Below, piece by piece: positions 6,784 through 14,040 of a stretch of DNA of 14,040 nt. The notes below the pieces were generated by a model that saw only the letters and a program-made list of their open reading frames with translations, had not been told where the DNA came from and did no database searches. The stretch's first letter is position 1. Every line of letters starts with the position of its first letter. Source of the DNA: Discostella pseudostelligera. Taxonomy: Eukaryota > Bacillariophyta > Thalassiosirophyceae > Thalassiosirales > Thalassiosiraceae. Location: positions 1 through 14,040 of the forward strand of contig JALLBK010000364.1 in NCBI GenBank assembly GCA_036940085.1. The letters are read 5' to 3'. A program made the position numbers and the translations under genes.

Positions 6784-9189
6784 TTATCTTGGTGGCTTCA
6801 TTCTCTCATTTTGAGACACGAGTTGGTATAAACCGTCGGGGCTACATTCTAGCTTTTCTTCCTTGCACAATTGCTTCAAAATCACCGCAAGTTGTTGTGT
6901 CGTCTTATCGTACATGTGATCCGATCCTGCAACAAAGGTCTTCAGCATCGAATGTATTCGATCGAGCGAGAGCTGTCCTAGATTCTTTAGCATTCCAATA
7001 ATGTACGACTCGTACACTTTCATTGCCTCTTCCTCATGCGCACCAATGGATATTGCGTGCTCTTGTCCATCATCATCCTGTTGAAAACTCGTATCATTGG
7101 CATCCGAAGCCTCGCTCACAGACATCAAATTGTACATAATGTCATCACCATCCCGAAGTCGCTTCGATTGGACAACTCGTTGATTTACCCAAAATCCCAT
7201 ACGTTTACGTACCATGTCTTCGGATATCTTAGTCTCGATGGATAACGCTTTTGATGTCCACTCGCTTCGGTCTTCAAAGTAAGCAAGAAGATTGGCATGC
7301 GCCGGAGTGCAGGAGACCTCCTTGATGTGTGAGACAAGATTTCCATCTGCATCCGTCTCATATGTCTCCACCTCAATCTCCACCGAGCCTAATTGTTTCA
7401 TCCAAATGAGCCTTCGTGGGTTTTTGAGCTTTGCATATTCAATACTGAATTCGTCCACCTTGGACTTGATAGTGGGGTGGTATTTCATTTCCTCTCTTTG
7501 TAGTGCTGGCCAAAAAATGTGAGATACAATTGCCGCGTCCACAACCGGGGGATCTCCAAAATCACCTCTTCGGTCATGAGTATGCAGAGTAGAATGGATG
7601 TTGCTTTGGATACGCTTGGAATCATCGATATCTTTGACCATGACTTCACACTGATGCAATGATGCCTCCCCAAATCGAAGCTTTAGTAGCTCCAAATTAT
7701 GCACATCCTTGTCGGTATCAAACTCTAAATTGCCAAGAAGTTTATCCGCCAGCATGATACTATACTCCTTCACAAACAATTCTTTACTTCCATATATCCC
7801 AACAAGCATGGCCAAGATGTCCCCCGATCTACGAGAGCTCGATGTTACTCTACCCACCTGTCCTGATATGACACCTCGTCGCTTGAGTATCGATGGCAGA
7901 GGCTCCCAATCAAATGTCGGTGGTTCATCATTATCATCATCTTCATCAAGTTGTGCCTCTTCCAATGGCTTGGCATCATGCCTTCGCAGCTCTTCATACA
8001 ATTCACCCCCATTCTCTTCATCGGTCAAACTAGTAATTATGCATCGAATTGTATCCGTCCGACCATGGAGATATTCTCGTACCGGCTGGGTGACCACCTG
8101 CAATAATTCACCCGATGGATCCATCGCCCGCAGGACCTTAATGGTACTAATATACACTTCAATAATCTGGGAGGTTTCCGCTCCAGGATGCAATAATCGT
8201 GATACCAAGGCATTTCGCCACTCGACTGATAATTGTGCATACCATAGTCGTCCAGTACGTTCTAATGCCACACTCAATTCACGTATGGCCGGTAATGAAT
8301 CAGGATAGTCCGTGGTAAGATCAAACAATTCTTTCATACGAACATGAATGAAGCATTCTGATGCAATGTACTCAAGCTGCGCCTCCCACTTTTCGTGAAG
8401 AAATGTCTCAGGTCCGATAACACTACATGTCCAGGGAAGGAGAATGTCATTCTTCCATTGCAGTACACGATCCAATACACCCTCTTCCTCGTAATTCCCG
8501 GCGACTAATTGTTGAATAACGTTCATTGTAATAGAGTGCAATGCCTCACGAAATGGATGACGGAGTTGGATGGGCACCCATCCTAATATGGCGAGTGATT
8601 GATAGAGTTGTTCTTCTTCATGGAGCAGCCATTCTTCGTCATTGTCAATGTTGTTGTCTTCAATGTCCATCGAATCATCCATCATCATGACACCATTTTC
8701 CATCCTCCATTTCTTCTGACGTGCATTCAACAATGCCTCGAATAAGTGACGAAAATCATCAATGAAGGAATTATTATTATTGGAATGATGATGGGACTTC
8801 ATGGTCTGTGCAAATACTGCCGCGGCAAGTTGTCGTCGAACCGTATCGAATGATTCCATCCTTTTGTCACCACAATTAGGATTATCAGCATTTTCTACAT
8901 GTTGTTGATGCTGCAATGAGTGATAGGATGGATGTTCACGGAGGTAATTTGCCAATTTCAATAGCTTGGATGGCAATGTGTGCCACTCATTGTCGACGAC
9001 GTCGCCACCCCCATGGCCTACGTCGGTGCCGTCGTCGTCTCCTCCTTTGGCGCTGGCACCAAAGACTTCACGCACAAAGGCACTTGTCGGACGTTCACTT
9101 ATCAACTTTGCTCGTTCATCGGCACGTGCAAGAAGTCGTTTGTAGATCTGTGGGTTGTAGGGTGGTAGGGGAGTGGAAGCGGACGCCAT
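6784..9189 (-). CDS. ANAPC2: Anaphase-promoting complex subunit 2 (cullin)
   Basis: The 801-residue protein is encoded by an uninterrupted frame. The N-terminal ~420 residues are divergent helical cullin repeats, with His/Asn and Asp-rich insertions (e.g. HHHSNNNN and a DEDDDNDE block). The cullin homology domain starts near 457 with DILAMLVGIYGSKELF and continues with LELLKLRFGEASLHQCEVM (from 499), both near-diagnostic for APC2. A C-terminal winged-helix domain (~718-795, LSLDRIHSMLKTFV) follows. With the RING subunit APC11, APC2 forms the catalytic core of the APC/C, which ubiquitinates securin and mitotic cyclins in the nucleus and cytoplasm. I chose the ATG at 9189 because it has the context ACCATGG and directly precedes family-like sequence. 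The frame stays open upstream to an ATG at 9426, which would add 79 Arg/Ser/Gly-rich residues and leave only 13 nt to the divergent gene. Confidence 0.93.
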   Translation of the reverse strand: MASASTPLPPYNPQIYKRLLARADERAKLISERPTSAFVREVFGASAKGGDDDGTDVGHGGGDVVDNEWHTLPSKLLKLANYLREHPSYHSLQHQQHVENADNPNCGDKRMESFDTVRRQLAAAVFAQTMKSHHHSNNNNSFIDDFRHLFEALLNARQKKWRMENGVMMMDDSMDIEDNNIDNDEEWLLHEEEQLYQSLAILGWVPIQLRHPFREALHSITMNVIQQLVAGNYEEEGVLDRVLQWKNDILLPWTCSVIGPETFLHEKWEAQLEYIASECFIHVRMKELFDLTTDYPDSLPAIRELSVALERTGRLWYAQLSVEWRNALVSRLLHPGAETSQIIEVYISTIKVLRAMDPSGELLQVVTQPVREYLHGRTDTIRCIITSLTDEENGGELYEELRRHDAKPLEEAQLDEDDDNDEPPTFDWEPLPSILKRRGVISGQVGRVTSSSRRSGDILAMLVGIYGSKELFVKEYSIMLADKLLGNLEFDTDKDVHNLELLKLRFGEASLHQCEVMVKDIDDSKRIQSNIHSTLHTHDRRGDFGDPPVVDAAIVSHIFWPALQREEMKYHPTIKSKVDEFSIEYAKLKNPRRLIWMKQLGSVEIEVETYETDADGNLVSHIKEVSCTPAHANLLAYFEDRSEWTSKALSIETKISEDMVRKRMGFWVNQRVVQSKRLRDGDDIMYNLMSVSEASDANDTSFQQDDDGQEHAISIGAHEEEAMKVYESYIIGMLKNLGQLSLDRIHSMLKTFVAGSDHMYDKTTQQLAVILKQLCKEEKLECSPDGLYQLVSQNERMKPPR

Positions 9190-9439
9190 GGTGACGGCGA
9201 ATGACGAGGATGCTTGCGGTTTGCGGTTGGGGGCGGGGTCTGTCCGACCCTCTCTCTGAGAGCTAGTGCATATAGTCTGTCCGACCCTTTCTCCGTCCGT
9301 CGATCTGTCCGTCGACCGACCCCGCAAAGATGGTCCGCCCAGCCGGCCGCCCGCCATGACCGTGCATGAGTAATAGAAGTCGTAGTGGCGGAATAGAAGA
9401 TACTCTACGACGAGCCACCTAAGCAATCATTCAATCATT
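9190..9439. promoter_or_regulatory. Divergent promoter between APC2 and THUMPD1-type gene
   Basis: This 250-nt region drives two genes. It contains GTCTGTCCGACCCT twice (9238-9251 and 9275-9288, 37 nt apart) and a third degenerate copy (TCTGTCCGTCGACC, 9304-9317). A 7-bp inverted repeat, GTCGTAG/CTACGAC (9379-9385, 9405-9411), lies in the leader of the plus-strand gene. No TATA box is evident. The minus strand is open here, but its translation is low-complexity and looks like 5' leader. Confidence 0.5.
9238..9317. repeat. CTGTCCG-type repeats in APC2 promoter
   Basis: There are two exact 14-nt copies of GTCTGTCCGACCCT (9238-9251, 9275-9288) plus a related TCTGTCCGTCGACC at 9304-9317. The last 14-mer recurs in inverted orientation at 13772-13785, downstream of TOM70. 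Confidence 0.55.
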
Positions 9440-11112
9440 ATGGCAAGAGGACGACGAAGGGGAAGCAGAGCAGGGAATGCTAATAGCAAACGCCGATTTG
9501 GTGGGAGGGATCAGACTCGGCACGCAACAGCAACATCCGTCGCGGCATCCTGTGCATCATCATCATCATCATCATCACCACATCTTCGTCCGCGACGTGG
9601 TCCACCCGCCATCTTCGTCACATGTGAAGCCGGTCGCGAGCACAAGTGCAAACGTGAGGTATTGGAGTTGTTGCATCATTATTATTATGCATCTCGAGGT
9701 GCTATAAATGATGATATTGAGCATACGGAGAAAGATTCAACATTATCAAATGCGGCATCTTCGTCATCAACAACTACTACTACTGAAACTACGGCAACAG
9801 TATCATCATCCCTAACTCTCGAGGAAGAATTGGCCATGCTACGCAAGGGTGCCGCAGCTGAGGAGGTGTTATCCTACCAACCAAATTCCAAACGACCACG
9901 CATTGATAATGACGGTGGAGATGTCGATGATGATGATGCCATGAAATCTCCATTTGCCATTTATGATACAGGGATGCGCGGGATGATATGTATATTGTGC
10001 ACATTGCCCCAATGCGAATATATACCGTATGATGAGATATTAATGCAATTGCGGAATTCCAAGGAGGATAGTAATAACAACAAAATTGAGGGCATGCCGA
10101 GTTGTACTAGCAAAAATGATGCCATTGTATGTAATGACAATGATGCGGATGAGCAAACAGCATCGGTGTCGGCGTCGGCAGCAGTGGCAGCAGCAGCATC
10201 AATAGACGACAATAAAAAACAATCATTGAATGAAGAATCGGGTGAAGCTGTGAATCAGAATATCGAAACCCCATCACCGCCGCCAATTCTTTGGGATCCA
10301 GTACAAACCGTGAAAAGCATATTAAGCGATGCAAAAAGGAAGCGAATGAGTAGTGACGAAGAGGAGTCTGGCAAGAAGAACACCACTAACAGCACTTCAA
10401 TCGTCAACATCGAAAGCAGCGGAAACGAAACATTTACGTCTCCTCCTGGATCAAGATTTATTAGCCGCATTTTACCCATGCAAGCGACGGTGAGAAGCAG
10501 GTTCCCTTTTATTTTGTGTTTCCTATCATCCATCTCTCTCAACACTCTTCTGGACTTTCATACTAATATTCGTCATGCATCCAAATAAAGTGTTATGCAT
10601 CCGTCGAAGAAATCAAGGCGGTTACTCTAGCGCTTCTGAGACGTTGTCTACCCGACATACTCCGATCTATCCAGTCCAAAAGGCATGCTGCTGCTGCTGC
10701 TGCTGCTGGAGGTGACGGTGGAGACAATGATCTTAATGTCGGTGGTGGTGGTGGTGGTAGTAGCAAAACTAACCCTACAAACATCACCTTTAAACTTGAG
10801 ATCAAAAGGAGGCTGTGCACTCATTTAACGCGGGATGGTATCATCGAGGCAGTGACACCATTGCTCCTTGACGCCGGCGGTGCTGGTGAGGATGGTGCTC
10901 TCGGTGGAACAAATTATGGACGAGGTGGACTTCGAGCGCTGCCACCGGGATGCAAAGCATCATTTTCTGTCAATCTTACTGATCCAGACTTTTCAATACG
11001 CATTGAGACATGCAAGGCACTTGTCGGTGTATCCATCTTGCCACGAGAGGATTGGTATGGCAACTTTAATTTGGCAGAGATTAATGATCCCGACAACAAG
11101 TGTGAAAAGTGA
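9440..11112 (+). CDS. THUMPD1: THUMP-domain tRNA acetylation adaptor, THUMPD1/TAN1 type (one intron)
   Basis: Exons 9440-10489 and 10591-11112 give 523 residues. After a basic Arg-rich and Ser-rich N-terminus comes the family signature AIFVTCEAGREHKCKREVL (57-75). A Ser/Thr/Asp-rich insertion with a KRPR patch (151-154) follows, then TGMRGMICILCTLP (~177-190), a long acidic linker, and SRFISRILPMQAT (338-350). The intron falls here, and exon 2 continues with CYASVEEIK, matching the THUMPD1 pattern R-LP--TC. The RNA-binding THUMP core lies at ~415-510 (FKLEIKRR at 417-424, VNLTDPDFSIRIE at 477-489). In yeast and human this adaptor presents tRNA-Ser and tRNA-Leu to the acetyltransferase Kre33/NAT10 for ac4C at position 12. 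At 523 residues it is much longer than human THUMPD1 (about 353), because of low-complexity inserts. It has no catalytic domain of its own. Confidence 0.87.
9555..9577 (+). repeat. CAT/TCA trinucleotide run (poly-Ser)
   Basis: About seven CAT/TCA units are read in the gene frame as six Ser codons near residue 40. The alternative frame reads as poly-His and is a shadow. Confidence 0.8.
10490..10590 (+). other. Spliceosomal intron in THUMPD1-type gene (101 nt)
   Basis: The donor is GTGAGA, with a pyrimidine-rich middle and a perfect TACTAAT branch site at 10561-10567. The acceptor is ATAAAG, the first AG after the branch site. It is a phase-0 intron. Splicing rejoins the two halves of a conserved motif (RILPMQAT | CYASVEE). 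Unspliced reading ends after the word TTCGTCATGCATCCAAATAA. Confidence 0.85.
10687..10758 (+). repeat. (GCT)7 and (GGT)6 coding microsatellites
   Basis: Seven GCT codons (10687-10707, poly-Ala) and six GGT codons (10741-10758, poly-Gly) flank a short Gly/Asp-rich stretch inside exon 2 of the THUMP gene. They form a linker before the RNA-binding core and are likely to vary in length between alleles. Confidence 0.85.
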
Positions 11113-11507
11113 TGAATAGCCCGTTGCAAAAGAAATAAGCAATTCGTAATTCATCAAGAGGATAGTTGATAAGCATTGTTCATGCGTGCTTCTATTAGGA
11201 GAACTATGAATTCCCTCGCTGTCCCACACACTCACTCTCGTCTCGAATGCCCCTGTACCCTGTACTACTTATCGACTCCTATCGTTCCGCGTGCAACCGG
11301 CGCGGCTCCACGTGCATGGGATGAACTCCTATGTAGAAAGTCCACGTGGAAGATCACGAAACAAAGATCTAAATCCAAATCCACAGCCACCACAAAAATC
11401 GCAGCAGAAAGATCGAGCATCGAGCCCACCATTGCCATTGCCATTGTGCCATTGCCGGTAGCACCACCCCCTGATATCAATATCTTTTGCCTACGACGAC
11501 AATAACA
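11113..11507 (+). promoter_or_regulatory. Intergenic region upstream of TOM70
   Basis: This 395-nt gap lies between two plus-strand genes. It contains two CACGTG boxes (11309-11314 and 11343-11348, 34 nt apart, each preceded by C) and a CCATTG cluster (11429-11454) 54-79 nt before the TOM70 ATG. The 109-codon plus-strand frame crossing it has no domain-like content. Confidence 0.5.
11309..11348. promoter_or_regulatory. Paired CACGTG boxes upstream of TOM70
   Basis: Two CCACGTG words begin 34 nt apart, about 160-200 nt upstream of the start codon. Pairing makes chance less likely than for a single hexamer. The binding factor (bHLH or bZIP) is inferred only. Confidence 0.35.
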
Positions 11508-13580
11508 ATGGGGAGCAACAGCAACCACCACCAAACGACGTACATTGTCATTGGCCTAGCGGCCATAGCCACAGCGGCTGCGCTTTGGTACGCCACCTCG
11601 ACCAGCAGCGAGGGTCGTCGTAACAAGTCAAAATCAGTGTCGCAAGCCAAGAAGGGCGACGATGACAACAAATCCAATGTCGCCGCTACTACTCCCCGTA
11701 GCAGCGCACCCACCGATGCAGCATCATCGCCACCATCCTCATCCGACGCTGCCACGGTAGCCACCACCATCTCGACCAAATCTCCATCAGCCTACGACGA
11801 TGACGACAAGGCCTTGCATCGTCGCATTGAAGAAATTGATCGAGCCGGGAAGGCACTGTTCAAAGACAAAAAGTTCATGGAGGCAGCGGAGACATTTACC
11901 GAGGCATTGGATCTTATCCAAGAAAAGCGTGGAATTATTGTCAACGATAGCAATGATTCCTCCAAGTCATCGTCATCATCATCATTGACTCGTCNGTCAT
12001 CGTCATCATCATCATTGACTCGTCAAGTCATCACCCTCATGAACAATCGATCCGCCATGTATGAAAAGGCCAACCAGCCCGATTTGGCTTTATCCGACTG
12101 TGATGCTGTTTTATCACTCGATCCTACCCATTCCAAAGCACGGACACGTCGACTACGCATCCTCGAATCCCAATCTCGTCATGCCGAGGCACTTGTGGAA
12201 GTCTGCGCCCTGCAACTAAAATTTATGAATGACAATCGCGACAAACTCCGGCTGGGATTGCCCCCCACGGGTCATCCTCCCGTCTCCCAAAGTAAAATTG
12301 AAGAACTAGTCACATTAATCCAACCAGAAGAGATGAAACGTGCTGAAGAAATGATCTCCTCCAAATCTGTCCAAGAGCGGGCATTGCCCAGTGTATACAC
12401 TATTACCCAACTACTCAAAAGTTTTTCGGGATATAATAAATGGATGGGAGAGGCTGCCAAAAGCGGGACTGTGTGGAAATTTACTAGTCAATTGGAAGAT
12501 TTGTTAGATCATGTTCCACGAACTAGTACAGTGGCATTTGTGGATAATGTCGCCACCAAGGCGACGTTGCTATTGCAACGGGGACGACGGAATGCGTTCG
12601 AGAAGGAATTTAACAAGGCAGTCCATGATTTTGATGAGGCATTCGCGTTAGTGGAGGATGATGGTGGCAAAGACGAGGAGAATCATGATGAGATCAAGGC
12701 TGGTATTCGTCAGGCTATGGATATGGAGGACTATGCACGTTTGTTGGAATGGTCTGGTATGTGCAATCATCTGCGGTACGAACTTAAGGTGGCATTGGAA
12801 TGCTACGAACGTTGCTCTGACTTGGAGCCGGAGAATACCGAGCTGCTGGTGAAGCGTGCTGGTGTGAAAATGGATGGATGGCAACATGACGATGCCGACA
12901 CTCTCTTCTCGGAGGCATTGGCCATTAATCCGACCGCGTCGGATGCATTGCTCCATCGTGCCAATTTACGAATGTTGCAACAGCGTATTTCGGATTCGCA
13001 GACCGATTTGGAGACTTGTATTCGATTGTATCCCAACAATATGTTAGCGCGATTGCGTTTGGCGACAGTGTATATGGCCAAGGAGGATATGGATGGTGCG
13101 AAGCGTATGCTTGATCAGGCTGAGGAGTATGACCCGGACTCCTCAGAGGTACATTGTTATCGTGGCGAATTGCACTTTGCACGTGGTGAATTTGTCGATG
13201 CCATGGGTGATTTCGAAAAGGCGATGGAGTGTGATCCGTACAACCCGACGCCTTACGTCAATGCAGCCTTGGCTGTGGTGAATACACCACCGGCCAATGG
13301 ATCGATGGTACCCGACTTTCCCAAGGCGATTTCGTTGTTAGAAAAGGCTATTGAGGTCGATCCGATGATGCATGGGGCCTATGTGCAACTGGGTCAAATG
13401 AAACTCTCCATGGCGACGAATTTGACAAAGGCGAAGGAGGTGGTGGAGTTGTATGATAGGGGATTAGAGTACTGCAGAACTCCCGAGGAGATCAAAGATA
13501 TTTGCAGCATGAGAATTTTGACAGTGGCACAGATTGATGCGGCACATGCCTTGCAGATGGAAACTCTGAATATGCAATAA
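11508..13580 (+). CDS. TOM70: TOM70-type mitochondrial import receptor (TPR protein)
   Basis: The 690-residue protein starts at the ATG at 11508 (context AACAATGGG). The reading frame extends 21 nt further only to a TTG, which I do not use. An N-terminal membrane anchor lies at ~11-28 (TYIVIGLAAIATAAALWYAT), followed by a basic, Ser-rich linker (~35-95). The first TPR pair (~105-135 and ~176-215) includes NNRSAMYEKANQPDLALSDC; this clamp region in Tom70 binds Hsp70/Hsp90 tails. A helical segment and C-terminal TPRs follow (~350-380, then nearly continuous ~410-575, ending ~605-650), forming the preprotein-binding part. Tom70 sits in the mitochondrial outer membrane and receives chaperone-bound carrier preproteins. 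Fungal Tom70 is about 620 residues; the extra length here is the linker and a Ser-rich insert between the first two TPRs, where the window's only N occurs. Another anchored TPR co-chaperone is a less likely alternative. Confidence 0.82.
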   Translation: MGSNSNHHQTTYIVIGLAAIATAAALWYATSTSSEGRRNKSKSVSQAKKGDDDNKSNVAATTPRSSAPTDAASSPPSSSDAATVATTISTKSPSAYDDDDKALHRRIEEIDRAGKALFKDKKFMEAAETFTEALDLIQEKRGIIVNDSNDSSKSSSSSSLTRXSSSSSSLTRQVITLMNNRSAMYEKANQPDLALSDCDAVLSLDPTHSKARTRRLRILESQSRHAEALVEVCALQLKFMNDNRDKLRLGLPPTGHPPVSQSKIEELVTLIQPEEMKRAEEMISSKSVQERALPSVYTITQLLKSFSGYNKWMGEAAKSGTVWKFTSQLEDLLDHVPRTSTVAFVDNVATKATLLLQRGRRNAFEKEFNKAVHDFDEAFALVEDDGGKDEENHDEIKAGIRQAMDMEDYARLLEWSGMCNHLRYELKVALECYERCSDLEPENTELLVKRAGVKMDGWQHDDADTLFSEALAINPTASDALLHRANLRMLQQRISDSQTDLETCIRLYPNNMLARLRLATVYMAKEDMDGAKRMLDQAEEYDPDSSEVHCYRGELHFARGEFVDAMGDFEKAMECDPYNPTPYVNAALAVVNTPPANGSMVPDFPKAISLLEKAIEVDPMMHGAYVQLGQMKLSMATNLTKAKEVVELYDRGLEYCRTPEEIKDICSMRILTVAQIDAAHALQMETLNMQ
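11966..12025 (+). repeat. Two-copy 30-bp tandem repeat containing an N
   Basis: Unit 1 (11966-11995) and unit 2 (11996-12025) agree at 29 of 29 readable positions; the 30th base of unit 1 is N, where unit 2 has A. Each encodes a Ser run followed by Leu-Thr-Arg. The period is a multiple of three, so the TOM70 frame is kept. It lies in the loop between the first two TPRs. Confidence 0.85.
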
Positions 13581-13985
13581 TAAGTGTAATAGGAGTAACT
13601 CGCAAGCCTTTCATGTTCGAAATCAAATATTGTTCTCAGAATGAATGATGCAACCAAAGTGTTGTGCATTATTGCCTTGTAGAAGTGAGAGGAAGTAGTA
13701 ACGAGCACCGGCTTGCTGCTGCTGGCTGGACTGTGAAGATCGGATGCTTGATGCATGATGTTGGAGTGGACGGTCGACGGACAGACTGGAGTGCCGCTTG
13801 CAAAGAATGAAAAGCAAGCAACACAGCAACACAGCGCGCCACTTCTTCCACCACCACTTCTACTTCTAGTTCTAGACCATGGCAGGCAGCGGATAGTAGA
13901 TACTACCTTACCCTACCAACAATGACTCAAGCATTTTGTCACCTCATCCTACACTACTCCATCGCTAGCTTATCTTGGAAAACAG
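13581..13985. other. Intergenic region downstream of TOM70
   Basis: These 405 nt contain the TOM70 3' end (AGTGTAA at 13583-13589) and short simple repeats: GCTGCTGCTGG near 13711, AGCAACAC twice near 13814, and CTTCTA/GTTCTA words near 13857-13875. There is also an inverted copy (13772-13785) of a 14-mer from the APC2 promoter. Minus-strand frames of about 60-120 codons here have no domain-like features. An ATG at 13922 in good context (CCAACAATGAC) opens a plus frame to the window edge, but its Arg-rich translation looks like the complement of the acidic minus-strand frame. Confidence 0.4.
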
Positions 13986-14040
13986 TCAAGTCACTTCGTC
14001 GGTCTCGAAATCGTCATCGGCGTAAGAAGACATGCGATGG
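13986..14040 (-). CDS. Possible C-terminal tail of a minus-strand gene (partial)
   Basis: The minus strand reads into the window as HRMSSYADDDFETDEVT and then a TGA stop at 13988-13986. An acidic SYADDDFE tail is typical of real protein termini, and the complementary plus frame is Arg-rich as shadows usually are. It would make a convergent neighbour of TOM70. It could instead be the first exon of a gene starting at the ATG at 14033 with a donor at GTGACT. There are too few codons to identify a family. Confidence 0.25.
   Translation of the reverse strand, partial: HRMSSYADDDFETDEVT

Noticed and set aside
7709..8308. 199-codon plus-strand frame antisense to APC2
   Set aside because: Its Ser runs are the complement of the acidic DEDDDNDE block of APC2, and APC2 is strongly supported on the other strand.
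9379..9411. 7-bp inverted repeat GTCGTAG/CTACGAC as a regulatory hairpin
   Set aside because: A 7-bp stem with a 19-nt loop is common by chance, and there is no supporting context.
9477..9707. Frame with a poly-His run
   Set aside because: It is a shifted reading of the CAT/TCA repeat in the THUMP gene.
11176..11505. 109-codon plus-strand frame before TOM70
   Set aside because: It is low-complexity without domain features and lies in the TOM70 promoter and leader.
13394..13857. Minus-strand frames of 62-120 codons overlapping and following the TOM70 3' end
   Set aside because: They have no domains, are partly antisense to TOM70, and are built on simple repeats.

Overview
This window reads as nuclear DNA of a microbial eukaryote, most likely a diatom or related stramenopile alga. 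The evidence is long intron-poor reading frames, two short GT-AG introns (86 and 101 nt) with TACTAAT/CTAAC-like branch sites, tight gene packing on both strands, Ser/Asp/Ala/Gly runs built from trinucleotide repeats, and eukaryote-only gene families. The species cannot be named from sequence alone. No tRNA, rRNA, transposon or CRISPR array is visible.

Layout, left to right. At the left edge is the 5' end of a minus-strand gene (1-402) whose N-terminus resembles MMS19. Its 363-nt upstream region holds three E2F-type GGCGGGA sites. Next is a minus-strand gene of 1051 codons (766-3921). It fuses a Cas1p/RWA-type multi-membrane acyltransferase to a TBL-like SGNH esterase/transferase domain. A 599-nt divergent intergenic region follows, with three more E2F-like sites, a TATA box, a 16-bp palindrome and short repeats. 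It leads into a DNAJC11-type J protein on the plus strand (4521-6685, one intron). This gene converges, with a 98-nt gap, on ANAPC2/APC2, the cullin subunit of the anaphase-promoting complex (6784-9189, minus). APC2 is divergent from a THUMPD1/TAN1-type tRNA-acetylation adaptor (9440-11112, plus, one intron). Then comes a TOM70-type mitochondrial import receptor (11508-13580, plus). The last 460 nt hold no convincing gene beyond a possible acidic C-terminal tail of a minus-strand gene entering from the right edge.

The genes do not form an operon. They are independent housekeeping genes: Fe-S/DNA repair, Golgi polysaccharide acetylation, mitochondrial architecture, cell cycle, tRNA modification and mitochondrial import. 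DNAJC11 and TOM70 both belong to the mitochondrial outer-membrane environment. MMS19 and APC2 both relate to the dividing cell, and E2F-like sites sit upstream of MMS19. The most distinctive item is the single-chain RWA-TBL fusion, whose domain order is opposite to animal CASD1. I did not find a wholly new system.
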